DNA of 64,000 bases from JAUPKT01 sp964427855 (GTDB lineage Bacteria; Desulfobacterota; Desulfomonilia; Desulfomonilales; Desulfomonilaceae), in assembly GCA_964427855.1 (NCBI GenBank), contig CAYRVH010000001.1:81289-145288 (forward strand), given 5' to 3'. The notes below the pieces were generated by a model. The model ran no database searches, was not told the origin of the DNA, and saw nothing but the letters and a program-made list of their open reading frames with translations. Positions 18,446 through 26,987 of the stretch are shown here, in pieces (the first letter of the stretch is position 1; every line of letters begins with the position of its first letter). The position numbers and the translations under genes are program-made.

Positions 18446-18913
18446 TTATCCTTTGAACCATCTTTCGGCTTCCTTGAGGAACGTAAACACCCGGACCTGG
18501 ATCAAGTCCTTGGCGTCATGTCCTGCCAGCCTGACCGTTACCTGCACTAACGCAATCTTTTGGACGTTCGGAAGGGAAACCGTATCGTCATTGTCACGGA
18601 TTTCTAAGACGCCGTCAATCTTATAGTCTTTGAGCATTGCCGGATTTTTTCGCACCATTTCTTCAAAAAACGGGTACGAATAAGCCTTTTTGAACTCGGA
18701 AGAAGGCGCCAACAATTCCCACACCTTTTGGACATCGCCCTGTTTTTCTGATCGGAAGTATGCATGAACAGTTTCCAAAAGATCGGCTTTCTCGTCGGCG
18801 TAGGCAATGCCTGCACACGTAACCAGCATTGCAATAGGAGCGAGAGCGGCTAATAATCGTAAATTGACGGCCCAGACGCCGCCGGCTGCAGAAGGAGACT
18901 CGCGTCGTACCAT
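18446..18913 (-). CDS. secreted NTF2-like protein of unknown function inside Liv operon
   Basis: 155 residues from ATG 18913, with AAGGAAAG 10 bases upstream; a longer frame would overlap livH. An N-terminal signal peptide (about 18-40, AALAPIAMLVTCAGIAYADE) predicts export to the periplasm. The mature part begins KADLLETVHAYFRSEKQGD and has the helix-then-beta layout of NTF2/SnoaL-like small proteins, with no catalytic motif I can name. It lies between livH and livK in the same direction, so it may assist substrate capture, but this is inference from position only. Function unknown. Confidence 0.75.
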   Translation of the reverse strand: MVRRESPSAAGGVWAVNLRLLAALAPIAMLVTCAGIAYADEKADLLETVHAYFRSEKQGDVQKVWELLAPSSEFKKAYSYPFFEEMVRKNPAMLKDYKIDGVLEIRDNDDTVSLPNVQKIALVQVTVRLAGHDAKDLIQVRVFTFLKEAERWFKG

Positions 18914-18918
18914 CTCGG

Positions 18919-19797
18919 TCAGACTTTCCTTTCGAAGTGCCGGACGAAAAGCCCCGAGGGTCTTACACAAAGGATCAAAACGATAACAAGAAATGCCACG
19001 ACAGACTTGAAAGACAACGAGACATATCCGCCGAAAAAGTTTTCGATCAACCCCAGAATGTACCCTCCAAAGGCGGCGCCAGGCAGGCTTGTCATGCCCC
19101 CGAGCACAGCGCCCGCGAAACCCTTGAGCATGGGGTCGAGCATCATGTTTGGGTCGAGGGTTGCTATCGGCGCGATGAGCATGCCAGCGACTGCGCCTGT
19201 CGCTGAACTAAGGCCCCATGTGAGCGACAGTATCCTGCGAGTCGGAATTCCCATAGCCTTGGCTGCGAAATGATTCTGTTGCACGGCTTTCATGGCTGTG
19301 CCGAGCTTTGTGAACCTGAAAAACAAAAACAGAAGAAACATAACCGTAAGGCTAATCACAAAAGTCCAAAAGTTGATCTCGGTGACGGTGACGCCGAAGC
19401 GGCTATACCCTGAATACTCAGAAAAAGGCACAGGAAACGGATTCTGATTAGCGCCCCATTTCCAGCCCGCGATCCCATAAAGGATCATTTCCGCGCCTAA
19501 TGTAATGACGATGAGGCCAAGAACGCTCGGTTCTTTTGCCGGCCGCAGAAACGCAACTTCGAGCGCGACGCCGAGGAAAAACGCAAATAGAATAGTCGCC
19601 GCAGCCGCGGTCCAGAAATTGACGCCGTAGCCCGATACGAGTGTATAAGCTATAAAGGTCGATACCATAGCCATCTCTCCTTGAGCGAAGTTTGGGACCT
19701 CTGACGTCTTGTAGATAATGACCATCGCCAGCGCGACTAAAGCATAACAAGCTCCTATGGAAAGCCCCCCGATGATGAGGTCGAAAAAGAAGTTCAT
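18919..19797 (-). CDS. livH: Liv-type ABC transporter permease LivH
   Basis: Integral membrane subunit of the first Liv importer, 292 residues with about eight hydrophobic segments. N terminus MNFFFDLIIGGLSIGACYALVALA and the motif NFAQGEMAMVSTFIAYTLV are typical of LivH. It forms the translocation path with LivM (encoded just upstream) and is powered by LivG and LivF. Its stop lies 5 bases before the next gene. A GGAG site precedes the ATG. Confidence 0.94.
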   Translation of the reverse strand: MNFFFDLIIGGLSIGACYALVALAMVIIYKTSEVPNFAQGEMAMVSTFIAYTLVSGYGVNFWTAAAATILFAFFLGVALEVAFLRPAKEPSVLGLIVITLGAEMILYGIAGWKWGANQNPFPVPFSEYSGYSRFGVTVTEINFWTFVISLTVMFLLFLFFRFTKLGTAMKAVQQNHFAAKAMGIPTRRILSLTWGLSSATGAVAGMLIAPIATLDPNMMLDPMLKGFAGAVLGGMTSLPGAAFGGYILGLIENFFGGYVSLSFKSVVAFLVIVLILCVRPSGLFVRHFERKV

Positions 19798-19853
19798 CGT
19801 ACGTTACTCCACTCCGACATCCGCCGCTTCGTCACAAAGCTGCATACTCGGGC

Positions 19854-20903
19854 CTAAAAGGGCCACATTGTCCAATATCTCTTGCATCTCAAATAGATGC
19901 CGTTCATCCCCAGCGGCTCGAATATGACGATGGCTATCATAATGAGTCCAAAGACGATGCTCTGAATATTGGCGAGCCCTTCCGGGGTGAAATATTTGTT
20001 GGATAACGACAAGAGAGCAGGCCCAAGAATCGGAGCTTCCTGCACAACTTGAAGCTTGATTTGTAGATAGGTCAGAAGCACTGCTCCGAGGATGGAACCC
20101 ATCACCGAACCAAGCCCGCCAACGATGACCATTGCAAGAAATGTGATCGAGAGCACGAGATTGAACGTGCCTGTGCTGACATGTTCGAGCGCAAAGGCCA
20201 TCAAAGCGCCGCCTATACCTGTATAGAAGGCGCTGACCGCAAAAGAAAGCGTCTTGAACAAACTGATGTTGATCCCAACGGCCTCAGCCGCGAATTCACT
20301 GTCTCTGATCGCGACGAATGCCCGCCCCACTCTGGTTTTCATGAGTTTGATCGCGGCGACGGCAAGGATCACGGTCACCGTCATGATCACCATATATTGC
20401 TGCGTGCCGGTCTGTATAAGAAAGGGTCCAATGGACATCTTTGGCGCTTCGATGCCCATGTGGCCTCCTGCGTAATCCCAATGACTTATCACTTGCGTCA
20501 CGGCCATACCAAAGGCCAAGGTTGCGATGGCAAGATACGGCCCTTCCAACCGCAAAGAGGGCAGTCCCAACAGCAAGCCGAAAAAGGCCGCAATGAATCC
20601 AGCTACGGGCAACGCCACAATGAACGGCATGCCGGCCTTTGCCATGAGCAAGACGCAGGAATACGCCCCGATTGCGAAAAACCCTGCATGGCCAAGAGAT
20701 ATCTGACCCGTGTACCCCACAAGGATATTCAAGCCAATGGCCACGATGGCATGTATTGCCATGAGGTTTATGAGGTAAAGAGCATAATCGCCCACAAAAA
20801 AAGGTACAGCGACAATACAAAGCAATAAAAAGAGTGTTCCTACGAGGACGGTGGTGGACTTACAGAGCTGTATATCCTCATAGTAGTCTCTTTTCATGTC
20901 CAT
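19854..20903 (-). CDS. livM: Liv-type ABC transporter permease LivM
   Basis: Second permease subunit, 349 residues, about ten hydrophobic segments. Family landmarks: LNILVGYTGQISLGHAGFFAIGAY, LRLEGPYLAIATLAFG and VGRAFVAIRDSEFAAEAVGIN (the cytoplasmic coupling-helix region that contacts the ATPases). It is the promoter-proximal gene of this operon; the start has AAGGGGAT 8 bases upstream. The unusual M-first order differs from the neighbouring plus-strand Liv operon, so the two systems are not a recent tandem duplication. Confidence 0.94.
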   Translation of the reverse strand: MDMKRDYYEDIQLCKSTTVLVGTLFLLLCIVAVPFFVGDYALYLINLMAIHAIVAIGLNILVGYTGQISLGHAGFFAIGAYSCVLLMAKAGMPFIVALPVAGFIAAFFGLLLGLPSLRLEGPYLAIATLAFGMAVTQVISHWDYAGGHMGIEAPKMSIGPFLIQTGTQQYMVIMTVTVILAVAAIKLMKTRVGRAFVAIRDSEFAAEAVGINISLFKTLSFAVSAFYTGIGGALMAFALEHVSTGTFNLVLSITFLAMVIVGGLGSVMGSILGAVLLTYLQIKLQVVQEAPILGPALLSLSNKYFTPEGLANIQSIVFGLIMIAIVIFEPLGMNGIYLRCKRYWTMWPF

Positions 20904-21326
20904 GCTAATATCCCCTTGGACTTATCTGAGTTGTTTATTGCGAAGCCATCGACGCGGCGACTCTTCCGATGAGATTGCCATACCGGCTTCCCTGGAACCC
21001 AAGGAAATGCCCTGTAATCCCAATGTGTTCGCTTTTGCTATCCCTTCGATGGGTGTTGTCGCTGGAACAACCAGCATGTATGTTGTGATTCGGTAGGCGT
21101 GTTCTCTCATACCATCCAAGAAAGATCTTGTCAACGAAAGAGTATGGAAGATGCTCTTAGGATCGTGCTGTGGGTTGCGGCCTTAGGAGCGCTTCCCCCG
21201 CTCCGCGTCTTAGAAAACGGCCGTCAATTGACTTCGTCGTCGCGTGAATGGCGCCGCACCTTTCGCTGCATGAATGACGGTGTAAGAGCGTCTCCGCCGA
21301 ACTCGCGGGACCCTTTATAACGGGGA
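20904..21326. other. intergenic region upstream of first Liv operon
   Basis: No gene is supported. A 70-codon open frame on the minus strand has no recognisable family or good ribosome binding site. The region must hold the promoter of the livM-led operon, but no clear -35/-10 pair was seen. Confidence 0.5.
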
Positions 21327-22010
21327 TCAAGACGAATACTTTTGAAGAAGGCGCATAAGAGCTTCACCTTGCGGGGAGACCTGGCCGCCCTTTTTGAAAA
21401 AGATGTCAACAATTGAAAGGTCGGACCCGTAGTAGAGCTCGTTGGCTTCCCAGTCAGGTTCAAGCACGGTGCCTTTCAGAGAGATGCCGATATAGAGTCC
21501 TTTGGCTCTGGAATACGACAAGATAGCAGCATTGAGCTGGAAATCCGTCTGAGCAGAAGCATCTCTGCCGATGGGGCCTGCTGCGACCGACGCATCCGCG
21601 CCTATGGTAAATTTATCTCGGAAGAGGTTTTTCAAACTTACGTCATTGAGGACTAAGAGGAGGAGATCAACCGACTGAACGCCGAATTGCCAGCCAAAAC
21701 TCCCTCCATAAAGCGTAAGAAAGACCGGCGGACTCCAACTGCCTTCTTGTGGGTCTCGTCGCATGACGACGCCCTTGCCATACTGGCCGCCCACGCCCAT
21801 GCCGGCTTTTATGACCGAGGGAAACAAAATGACTGCGCGACTGCGTTTGAGAAGGTCTTTTGGGACGGATGAGTCCGGAGCAGTCATCATGTCAGAGACC
21901 ATGGCAATGCATTGAGAGAGCCGGTGTTCCAATTCTGTGGATTGGCCGCAGGGGCTCTGAACCGCCATAGCTAACAATAACAGCCCAGACAAGACGAGCT
22001 TGAAATGCAT
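21327..22010 (-). CDS. SYLF-domain lipid-binding protein (Ysc84/DUF500 family)
   Basis: 227 residues with a signal peptide (LVLSGLLLLAMAVQSPCG, cleavage near 22). The mature domain contains the SYLF hallmarks: LLKRSRAVILFPSVIKAGMG, GGQYGKGVVM, VFLTLYGGSFGWQFGVQSVD and the region KFTIGADASVAAGPIGRDA, then SRAKGLYIGISLKGTVLEPD. Known family members bind phosphoinositide or other anionic lipids; bacterial ones are usually exported and of uncertain role. It is a single gene between the two Liv operons and transcribed away from the second one. GGAG lies 8 bases before the ATG. Confidence 0.88.
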   Translation of the reverse strand: MHFKLVLSGLLLLAMAVQSPCGQSTELEHRLSQCIAMVSDMMTAPDSSVPKDLLKRSRAVILFPSVIKAGMGVGGQYGKGVVMRRDPQEGSWSPPVFLTLYGGSFGWQFGVQSVDLLLLVLNDVSLKNLFRDKFTIGADASVAAGPIGRDASAQTDFQLNAAILSYSRAKGLYIGISLKGTVLEPDWEANELYYGSDLSIVDIFFKKGGQVSPQGEALMRLLQKYSS

Positions 22011-22402
22011 TCGACACTCTCCGAGTTCAGATGAGCGAAAAGTTGATTGCGCTTTTCGCTTTATGGTTTCATCTTGAGACTATAGTTTTTCTCAAAGTTT
22101 ATCACGGCATAGTTTTACCTGGCTCTCAATGAAGCCTCGCTGGCCTTTTTATCCTTAAGAGGCGTTGAAGGCCACGAAGCGCTCTCAGTTCCTCGCCACC
22201 ACGCAGAGAGGCCGTCGGCGAATTCGCGGTTTTGTGCGAATGCTGGTATAACTTGAACTTACCTCTTCCCACAACGTGAAACAAAACCCCACAACTGTGC
22301 ATGAATTTTTGTTGACAGACAAGACAGGCGGGCATAAGTATCACCAGTGAAATAATATGCCGTGTTTATGTTCCAACCGTTTCAGCAGGAGAGGAGCCTC
22401 TG
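22011..22402. other. divergent intergenic region before second Liv operon
   Basis: No gene is supported. It separates the minus-strand SYLF gene from the plus-strand Liv operon and so should carry both promoters. A candidate promoter for the Liv operon is described separately. A 72-codon open frame on the minus strand lacks any support. Confidence 0.5.
22312..22340 (+). promoter_or_regulatory. possible sigma70 promoter of second Liv operon
   Basis: A perfect -35 TTGACA at 22312-22317 is followed by weak -10 candidates: CATAAG at 15 bases spacing or AAGTAT at 18 bases. The site lies about 65 bases before the livK ATG, a suitable distance. The weak -10 would fit an activated promoter. Confidence 0.33.
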
Positions 22403-23596
22403 ATGAAAAAGATGTGCGCTGTACTCTCAGCCATGATGGTTTTGTGCGTAATCTCCCTTGTTCCTTTGTGGGCTCAGGGCGGCCCCATTAAAGTAGGGGT
22501 GGTGCTCCCCTTGACCGGCGAGCAAGCCAAATTCGGAGAAATAGAAAAAAATTCTTTTCTTATGGGCCTGGAAGAGATCAATAAGGCTGGTGGAATCAAC
22601 GGCGTCCCGATCGAATTGATCATCGAGGATGATACAGGCAAGCCGGATGTAGGGAGATCAGCCGTTGAAAAGTTGATATCCCAAGATAAGGTCATCGCAG
22701 TGACGGGCGGGTACTCGTCTTCCGTCACCTACGCAGTATGCGCGGTGGCCCAGCAGCACAAGGTGCCTTTTTTGGTTACCACAGGATCGGCAGACAAAAT
22801 TACCGAGCAAGGTTGGAGCTATGTGTTCCGAATTGGGCCGCCTGTAAGCGAGTATCCCAAGGCCCTTACTTCCTTTCTTTCGGAGGTTGTAAAACCGCAG
22901 ACCGTGGCGATATTGCACGAGAACACCCTTTTTGGGCAGTCCGGTTCCAAAGAGTTTGCCCAACAGTGCGAGGCCATGGGGATCAAAGTGATTGTGAAAG
23001 AGGGCTACGAAGCCGGCGCAGTGGATTTTAAGCCGCTGCTCATCAAAGTGAAGGCGGCCAAACCTGACTTTGTCTATATGATCTCGTATGTTATGGACGC
23101 AGCGCTTCTTATGAGGCAGTCGAAGGAACTGAATTTCAACCCCAAGCTGTTTGTAGGAGGCGCGGCTGGCTTTACGCTGCCAGAGTTCGCTGTTAATGCC
23201 GGCGACGCGGCGGAGTACGTGTTTTCTGCAGATTTGTGGACGCCTAATCTCCCGTATCCAGGGGCAAAAGAATACTTCGACAAATACAAGGCGCGATTTC
23301 ATACACCGACAGAATATCACGGGGCGCAGGCCTATTCGTCCATCTATGTGATTGCAGATGCGCTCAAGCGCGCCAATCCGCTCACTAGTGAGGGTGTGCG
23401 CAATGCGTTGGCTGCTACGGACATGACGACTGTCTTTGGACCGGTAAAATTTGTAGCGTATGGCAAGAAAAAACAGCAAAATTCCCTGCCAACGTATCTT
23501 GTGCAATGGCAACACGGTGTGCTCGAAACCGTATGGCCTCGGAATGTCGCCACGAAGCCCTATGTGTACCCTGTGCCGGAATGGTCAAAGAGATAG
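22403..23596 (+). CDS. livK: Liv-type periplasmic substrate-binding protein (second system)
   Basis: 397 residues, Peripla_BP_6 family. Signal peptide MKKMCAVLSAMMVLCVISLV with cleavage after PLWAQG region near 26. Mature N terminus PIKVGVVLPLTGEQAKFG is the classic start of LivK/LivJ-like proteins; further on are GGINGVPIELIIEDD and VTGGYSSSVTYAVCAVAQQ. It belongs to a different subgroup from the binding protein at 17129-18310 and so likely binds another ligand. First gene of a five-gene operon in the order K-H-M-G-F, with GGAG 9 bases before the ATG. Confidence 0.94.
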   Translation: MKKMCAVLSAMMVLCVISLVPLWAQGGPIKVGVVLPLTGEQAKFGEIEKNSFLMGLEEINKAGGINGVPIELIIEDDTGKPDVGRSAVEKLISQDKVIAVTGGYSSSVTYAVCAVAQQHKVPFLVTTGSADKITEQGWSYVFRIGPPVSEYPKALTSFLSEVVKPQTVAILHENTLFGQSGSKEFAQQCEAMGIKVIVKEGYEAGAVDFKPLLIKVKAAKPDFVYMISYVMDAALLMRQSKELNFNPKLFVGGAAGFTLPEFAVNAGDAAEYVFSADLWTPNLPYPGAKEYFDKYKARFHTPTEYHGAQAYSSIYVIADALKRANPLTSEGVRNALAATDMTTVFGPVKFVAYGKKKQQNSLPTYLVQWQHGVLETVWPRNVATKPYVYPVPEWSKR

Positions 23597-23656
23597 AAAC
23601 ACAAGTGAATAGCGGGCAATAGGTTCGCGCAAAACTTTCACTGACGAGCGTTACCC

Positions 23657-24532
23657 ATGGAAGTGTTCCTTCAGACGCTTGTGGCGGGAACTTTGAAGGG
23701 GGGACTCTATGCCCTGATCGGCCTAGGCATGACTCTCATCATGGGGGTGATGGGGATTATAAACCTCGCTCACGGCCAAATCATGATGGTGGCCATGTAC
23801 CTCACGTATGTACTCTTCCACTATCTGGGGCTTGACCCGTACGTCACACTTGTGATTACCATGCCAAGCTTGTTCTTACTTGGCATCCTCATACAAAAAT
23901 TCCTTCTCAACCCTCTCATCAGAGTCGAAAGCATATTGCCTGAGAATCAGGTGCTTATGACTGTGGGAATCGGCATGGTCCTCACCGAAGTGATCCGTTT
24001 TATCTTCACCTCCAACTATCTTTCCGTGAAGACCTCATATTCGTCTGCTGCGGTCTTTGTAGGCGGGATATCATTTTCTGTGGCCCTGACCATAGCGTTT
24101 GTCTTTGCATGCGCGCTGACCCTTTTGTTGTTTTGGTTTCTCTTGAAGACGGATTTGGGAAGGTCCATTCGCGCAGTGTCTCAGGACGCAGAAGCAGCTC
24201 AATTAATGGGAGTCAATGCAGAGCGGATCAAAGTGATCACCATGGGGATCGGTTCGGCGCTTGTAGCAGCCGCAGGCACGCTTTTGCTGCCGATTTATTA
24301 TCTATTTCCTGACATCGGGGGGCCGTTTACCAGGCGCGCCTTTGTTATCACCATTCTCGGCGGCTTGGGCTCCACTGTGGGCGCAATCTTCGGGGGGCTC
24401 ACCCTTGGATTGGCAGAGGCATTCAGCTCCACGTATGTGGGTATGGAATTCGAGGAGATGATAGGATTAATCATTTTCCTCCTGGTGCTGCTGTTCCTTC
24501 CCGGCGGCATCAAGAGCTTGACCAAGGTGTAA
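23657..24532 (+). CDS. livH: Liv-type ABC transporter permease LivH (second system)
   Basis: 291 residues, about eight membrane segments. Starts MEVFLQTLVAGTLKGGLYAL and has MGIINLAHGQIMMVAMYL, the standard LivH signature region. A cytoplasmic loop with LGRSIRAVSQDAEAAQLMGV provides the coupling helix. It follows livK by 60 bases and precedes livM by 6, so it is co-transcribed. Partner of LivM in the membrane pore. Confidence 0.94.
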   Translation: MEVFLQTLVAGTLKGGLYALIGLGMTLIMGVMGIINLAHGQIMMVAMYLTYVLFHYLGLDPYVTLVITMPSLFLLGILIQKFLLNPLIRVESILPENQVLMTVGIGMVLTEVIRFIFTSNYLSVKTSYSSAAVFVGGISFSVALTIAFVFACALTLLLFWFLLKTDLGRSIRAVSQDAEAAQLMGVNAERIKVITMGIGSALVAAAGTLLLPIYYLFPDIGGPFTRRAFVITILGGLGSTVGAIFGGLTLGLAEAFSSTYVGMEFEEMIGLIIFLLVLLFLPGGIKSLTKV

Positions 24533-24538
24533 AAGCAG

Positions 24539-25546
24539 ATGAGAAAATCCTTTGCGCCGCTTCTCCTTGTTGCGATTTTCATCCTGCTCCCCTTTGTGGT
24601 CACGCATCCCTACTATCAGCATTTGATGATCTTGGTGCTTATGTGGATCGCCATAGGATCCGGATGGAACTTGATCTCAGGTTTTACGGGACAGGTGCTT
24701 TTCGGGGCCGCCTGCTTTTTTGGGATAGGGGCTTATACAGCGGCATTACTGGCTCATAAACTTGATATCTCTGCATGGTGGGGTTTGCCTCTTGGCGCCT
24801 TAGTCTCAGTGTTGCTTGCATTCCCCTTTGGATGGATCTGCTTTCGGTTAAGGGGACCGTATTTCGCGCTTGCCACCCTTGCGCTCAACGAAATTCTACG
24901 AAATCTGGCCACGGTATGGGAGTCTTTGACGGAAGGTATGGTGGGGATCTTGATCATGCAGACGTTTGTGTCAAAGGTTCCCTATTACTTCGTGGCGCTC
25001 GCTCTCGCCGTGGGCTCTCTTGTCTTAGTACATTTCGTGATGCGGTCCCGATGGGGATACTACTTTGTGTCCATACGCGAAGATCAGGATGCAGCAGAGA
25101 GCATGGGGATCAATACCCTTTTTTTCAAAATGCTCTCCCTGTGCTTGTCATCTCTCCTCATTGGGCTGGCAGGAGCCCTGTACACGGTCTATATGGGCTT
25201 TATAGATCCAAAGGTGGTCTTTTCCCTCCACGACATATCGATAATGGCTATTTTAGTGGGGATAGTAGGCGGAGTAGGTACGGTGTATGGGCCGGCGGTC
25301 GGCGCGTTTATTATGGTTGCTGTTCAAGAAATATTTCGCACTGCGGGCTTTGGGCTCCTTCCTTACCTGGGGAAGACTACGGGCTGGCCATTTATGGCAA
25401 CCGTCACCAAATATGTGAGCGAGGCGCATGTCCTGAGTTTTGGTGTGCTCGTTATCCTCGTTATTCTCTACTTGCCCAACGGGATCGTGGGGGACTGGAG
25501 CGTAGTGAAAAAGAAGCTTAATTTCTGGCGGCAACGCGCGATCTGA
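24539..25546 (+). CDS. livM: Liv-type ABC transporter permease LivM (second system)
   Basis: 335 residues with about ten hydrophobic helices. Landmarks: GWNLISGFTGQVLFGAACFFGIGAY, RLRGPYFALATLALNEILRN and WGYYFVSIREDQDAAESMGIN. Compared with the first-system LivM, the GQISLGHA motif is changed to GQVLFGAA, which again points to a separate subgroup and maybe a different substrate. It ends 8 bases before livG. Confidence 0.94.
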   Translation: MRKSFAPLLLVAIFILLPFVVTHPYYQHLMILVLMWIAIGSGWNLISGFTGQVLFGAACFFGIGAYTAALLAHKLDISAWWGLPLGALVSVLLAFPFGWICFRLRGPYFALATLALNEILRNLATVWESLTEGMVGILIMQTFVSKVPYYFVALALAVGSLVLVHFVMRSRWGYYFVSIREDQDAAESMGINTLFFKMLSLCLSSLLIGLAGALYTVYMGFIDPKVVFSLHDISIMAILVGIVGGVGTVYGPAVGAFIMVAVQEIFRTAGFGLLPYLGKTTGWPFMATVTKYVSEAHVLSFGVLVILVILYLPNGIVGDWSVVKKKLNFWRQRAI

Positions 25547-25554
25547 GGTGCTGA

Positions 25555-26283
25555 ATGGCTTTCTTCGAGGCGCGAGGTATCACGAAATTCTTCGGCGGCT
25601 TGGCTGCGGTGAATGACGTGACTTTCCAGGTTAACGAGGGCGAAATATACGGGCTCATCGGACCAAACGGGTCCGGCAAGACCACGATCTTCAACTGCAT
25701 CAATGCGTACTTTCCTCTTACACGTGGAGAGATATATTTCGAAGGACAGAAGATTTCGGGACTCAAGACGCATCAGATCTGCAAACGAGGCATAGGCAGA
25801 ACCTTTCAAGTCGTGAAGCCCCTCAAGCGGATGACGGTTCTGGACAATGTTATCTGTTCGGCGTTTCTGCATACCTCTGACAGAAAAAAAGCATTGGCCC
25901 ATGCGGAAGAAACCATTGAGTTTTGCGGCTTGACACCGCATAGGGACAAGCTTGCACGAAGCCTTCCCATTGCGTCCCGTAAGCGCCTCGAGATTGCCAG
26001 GGCGCTGGCCACAAACCCGAAATTGCTGCTCTTGGATGAAACAGCCGCTGGGCTCAACCCCTCTGAGCTGGACGAAGCCATTAAACTCATCAAAGCGATT
26101 CGAGACAAAGGCGTGACGATCATCATCGTCGAACATATCATGAAAGTGATCATGACTATTTCAAATCGCATACTCGCCATCAACCATGGCATGGTAATTG
26201 CCGAAGGTTCGCCGGACGAAGTAGCGCGCAACCACGAGGTGATTACCGCGTATTTGGGGGAGGACTACGGTGCTCAAAGTTGA
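25555..26283 (+). CDS. livG: Liv-type ABC transporter ATP-binding protein LivG (second system)
   Basis: 242 residues. Walker A GPNGSGKTT, signature-like region ARSLPIASRKRLEIARAL, Walker B LLLLDETAAGLN. The Walker B acidic pair is DE followed by T rather than the usual P, a mild deviation. C terminus HEVITAYLGEDYG is typical. It overlaps the start of livF by 14 bases, so the two are translationally linked. Confidence 0.93.
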   Translation: MAFFEARGITKFFGGLAAVNDVTFQVNEGEIYGLIGPNGSGKTTIFNCINAYFPLTRGEIYFEGQKISGLKTHQICKRGIGRTFQVVKPLKRMTVLDNVICSAFLHTSDRKKALAHAEETIEFCGLTPHRDKLARSLPIASRKRLEIARALATNPKLLLLDETAAGLNPSELDEAIKLIKAIRDKGVTIIIVEHIMKVIMTISNRILAINHGMVIAEGSPDEVARNHEVITAYLGEDYGAQS

Positions 26284-26974
26284 GCATATAGACGTCTTTT
26301 ATGGAGACCTCCAAGTGTTGTGGGATGTCTCCTTTGAGGTTATGCAGGGAGAGATCGTGGTCCTTTTGGGAGCGAACGGGGCAGGGAAATCCACCACTAT
26401 CAAAACCATATCGTCTCTCCTCACGCCGGCGCGGGGGAGTATTACATTCCTGGGAGCCAGGATCGATCGAGTACCCCCGTATAAGATCATCGATTACGGC
26501 ATAGCTCATGTCCCGGAAGGACGCCGCCTTTTCCCTGAAATGACGGTGGAAGAAAACCTGATTACTGGGTCATTTACTAGAGAGGCCAAGGCCAAACGTC
26601 AACAAACCATGGACTGGGTGTATGATATTTTTCCTCGACTCCAAGAACGTCGCAAACAGCCTGCTGGTACCCTATCGGGTGGTGAGCAGCAGATGCTTGC
26701 TATCGGCCGCGGCCTTATGTCTTTGCCAAAGCTTATCATGTTCGACGAGCCATCATTGGGGCTGGCCCCAATTCTCGTTACCGAGGTATTCAATATCGTC
26801 AAATTAGTGAAGCAGCAAGGGGTTACGGTTCTCCTCGTGGAGCAGAACGTCAAGCACACGCTCAGCATGTGTGACAGGGCCTATGTTCTCGAAAACGGGC
26901 GCATCACTCTTTCCGGCACTGGTCAGGAGTTCCTTCACAACGATCACATTAAAGAGGCATATCTTGGCATATAA
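26270..26974 (+). CDS. livF: Liv-type ABC transporter ATP-binding protein LivF (second system)
   Basis: 234 residues. Walker A GANGAGKST, GIAHVPEGRRLFPEMTVEEN, signature LSGGEQQMLAIGRGLM, Walker B LIMFDEPSLGLAP and the C terminus HIKEAYLGI, all standard LivF. The start codon is a GTG inside the 3' end of livG. It ends the operon and faces the convergent ABC exporter operon with only 13 bases between stops; no intrinsic terminator was seen in that gap. Confidence 0.94.
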   Translation: MLKVEHIDVFYGDLQVLWDVSFEVMQGEIVVLLGANGAGKSTTIKTISSLLTPARGSITFLGARIDRVPPYKIIDYGIAHVPEGRRLFPEMTVEENLITGSFTREAKAKRQQTMDWVYDIFPRLQERRKQPAGTLSGGEQQMLAIGRGLMSLPKLIMFDEPSLGLAPILVTEVFNIVKLVKQQGVTVLLVEQNVKHTLSMCDRAYVLENGRITLSGTGQEFLHNDHIKEAYLGI

Positions 26975-26987
26975 CCACATATGACCA

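Noticed and set aside
20922..21134. 70-codon open frame upstream of the first Liv operon (minus strand)
   Set aside because: No family, no good ribosome binding site, ordinary composition for non-coding DNA here.
22126..22344. 72-codon open frame in the divergent region before the second Liv operon
   Set aside because: No family features, and it runs into the likely promoter area of livK.
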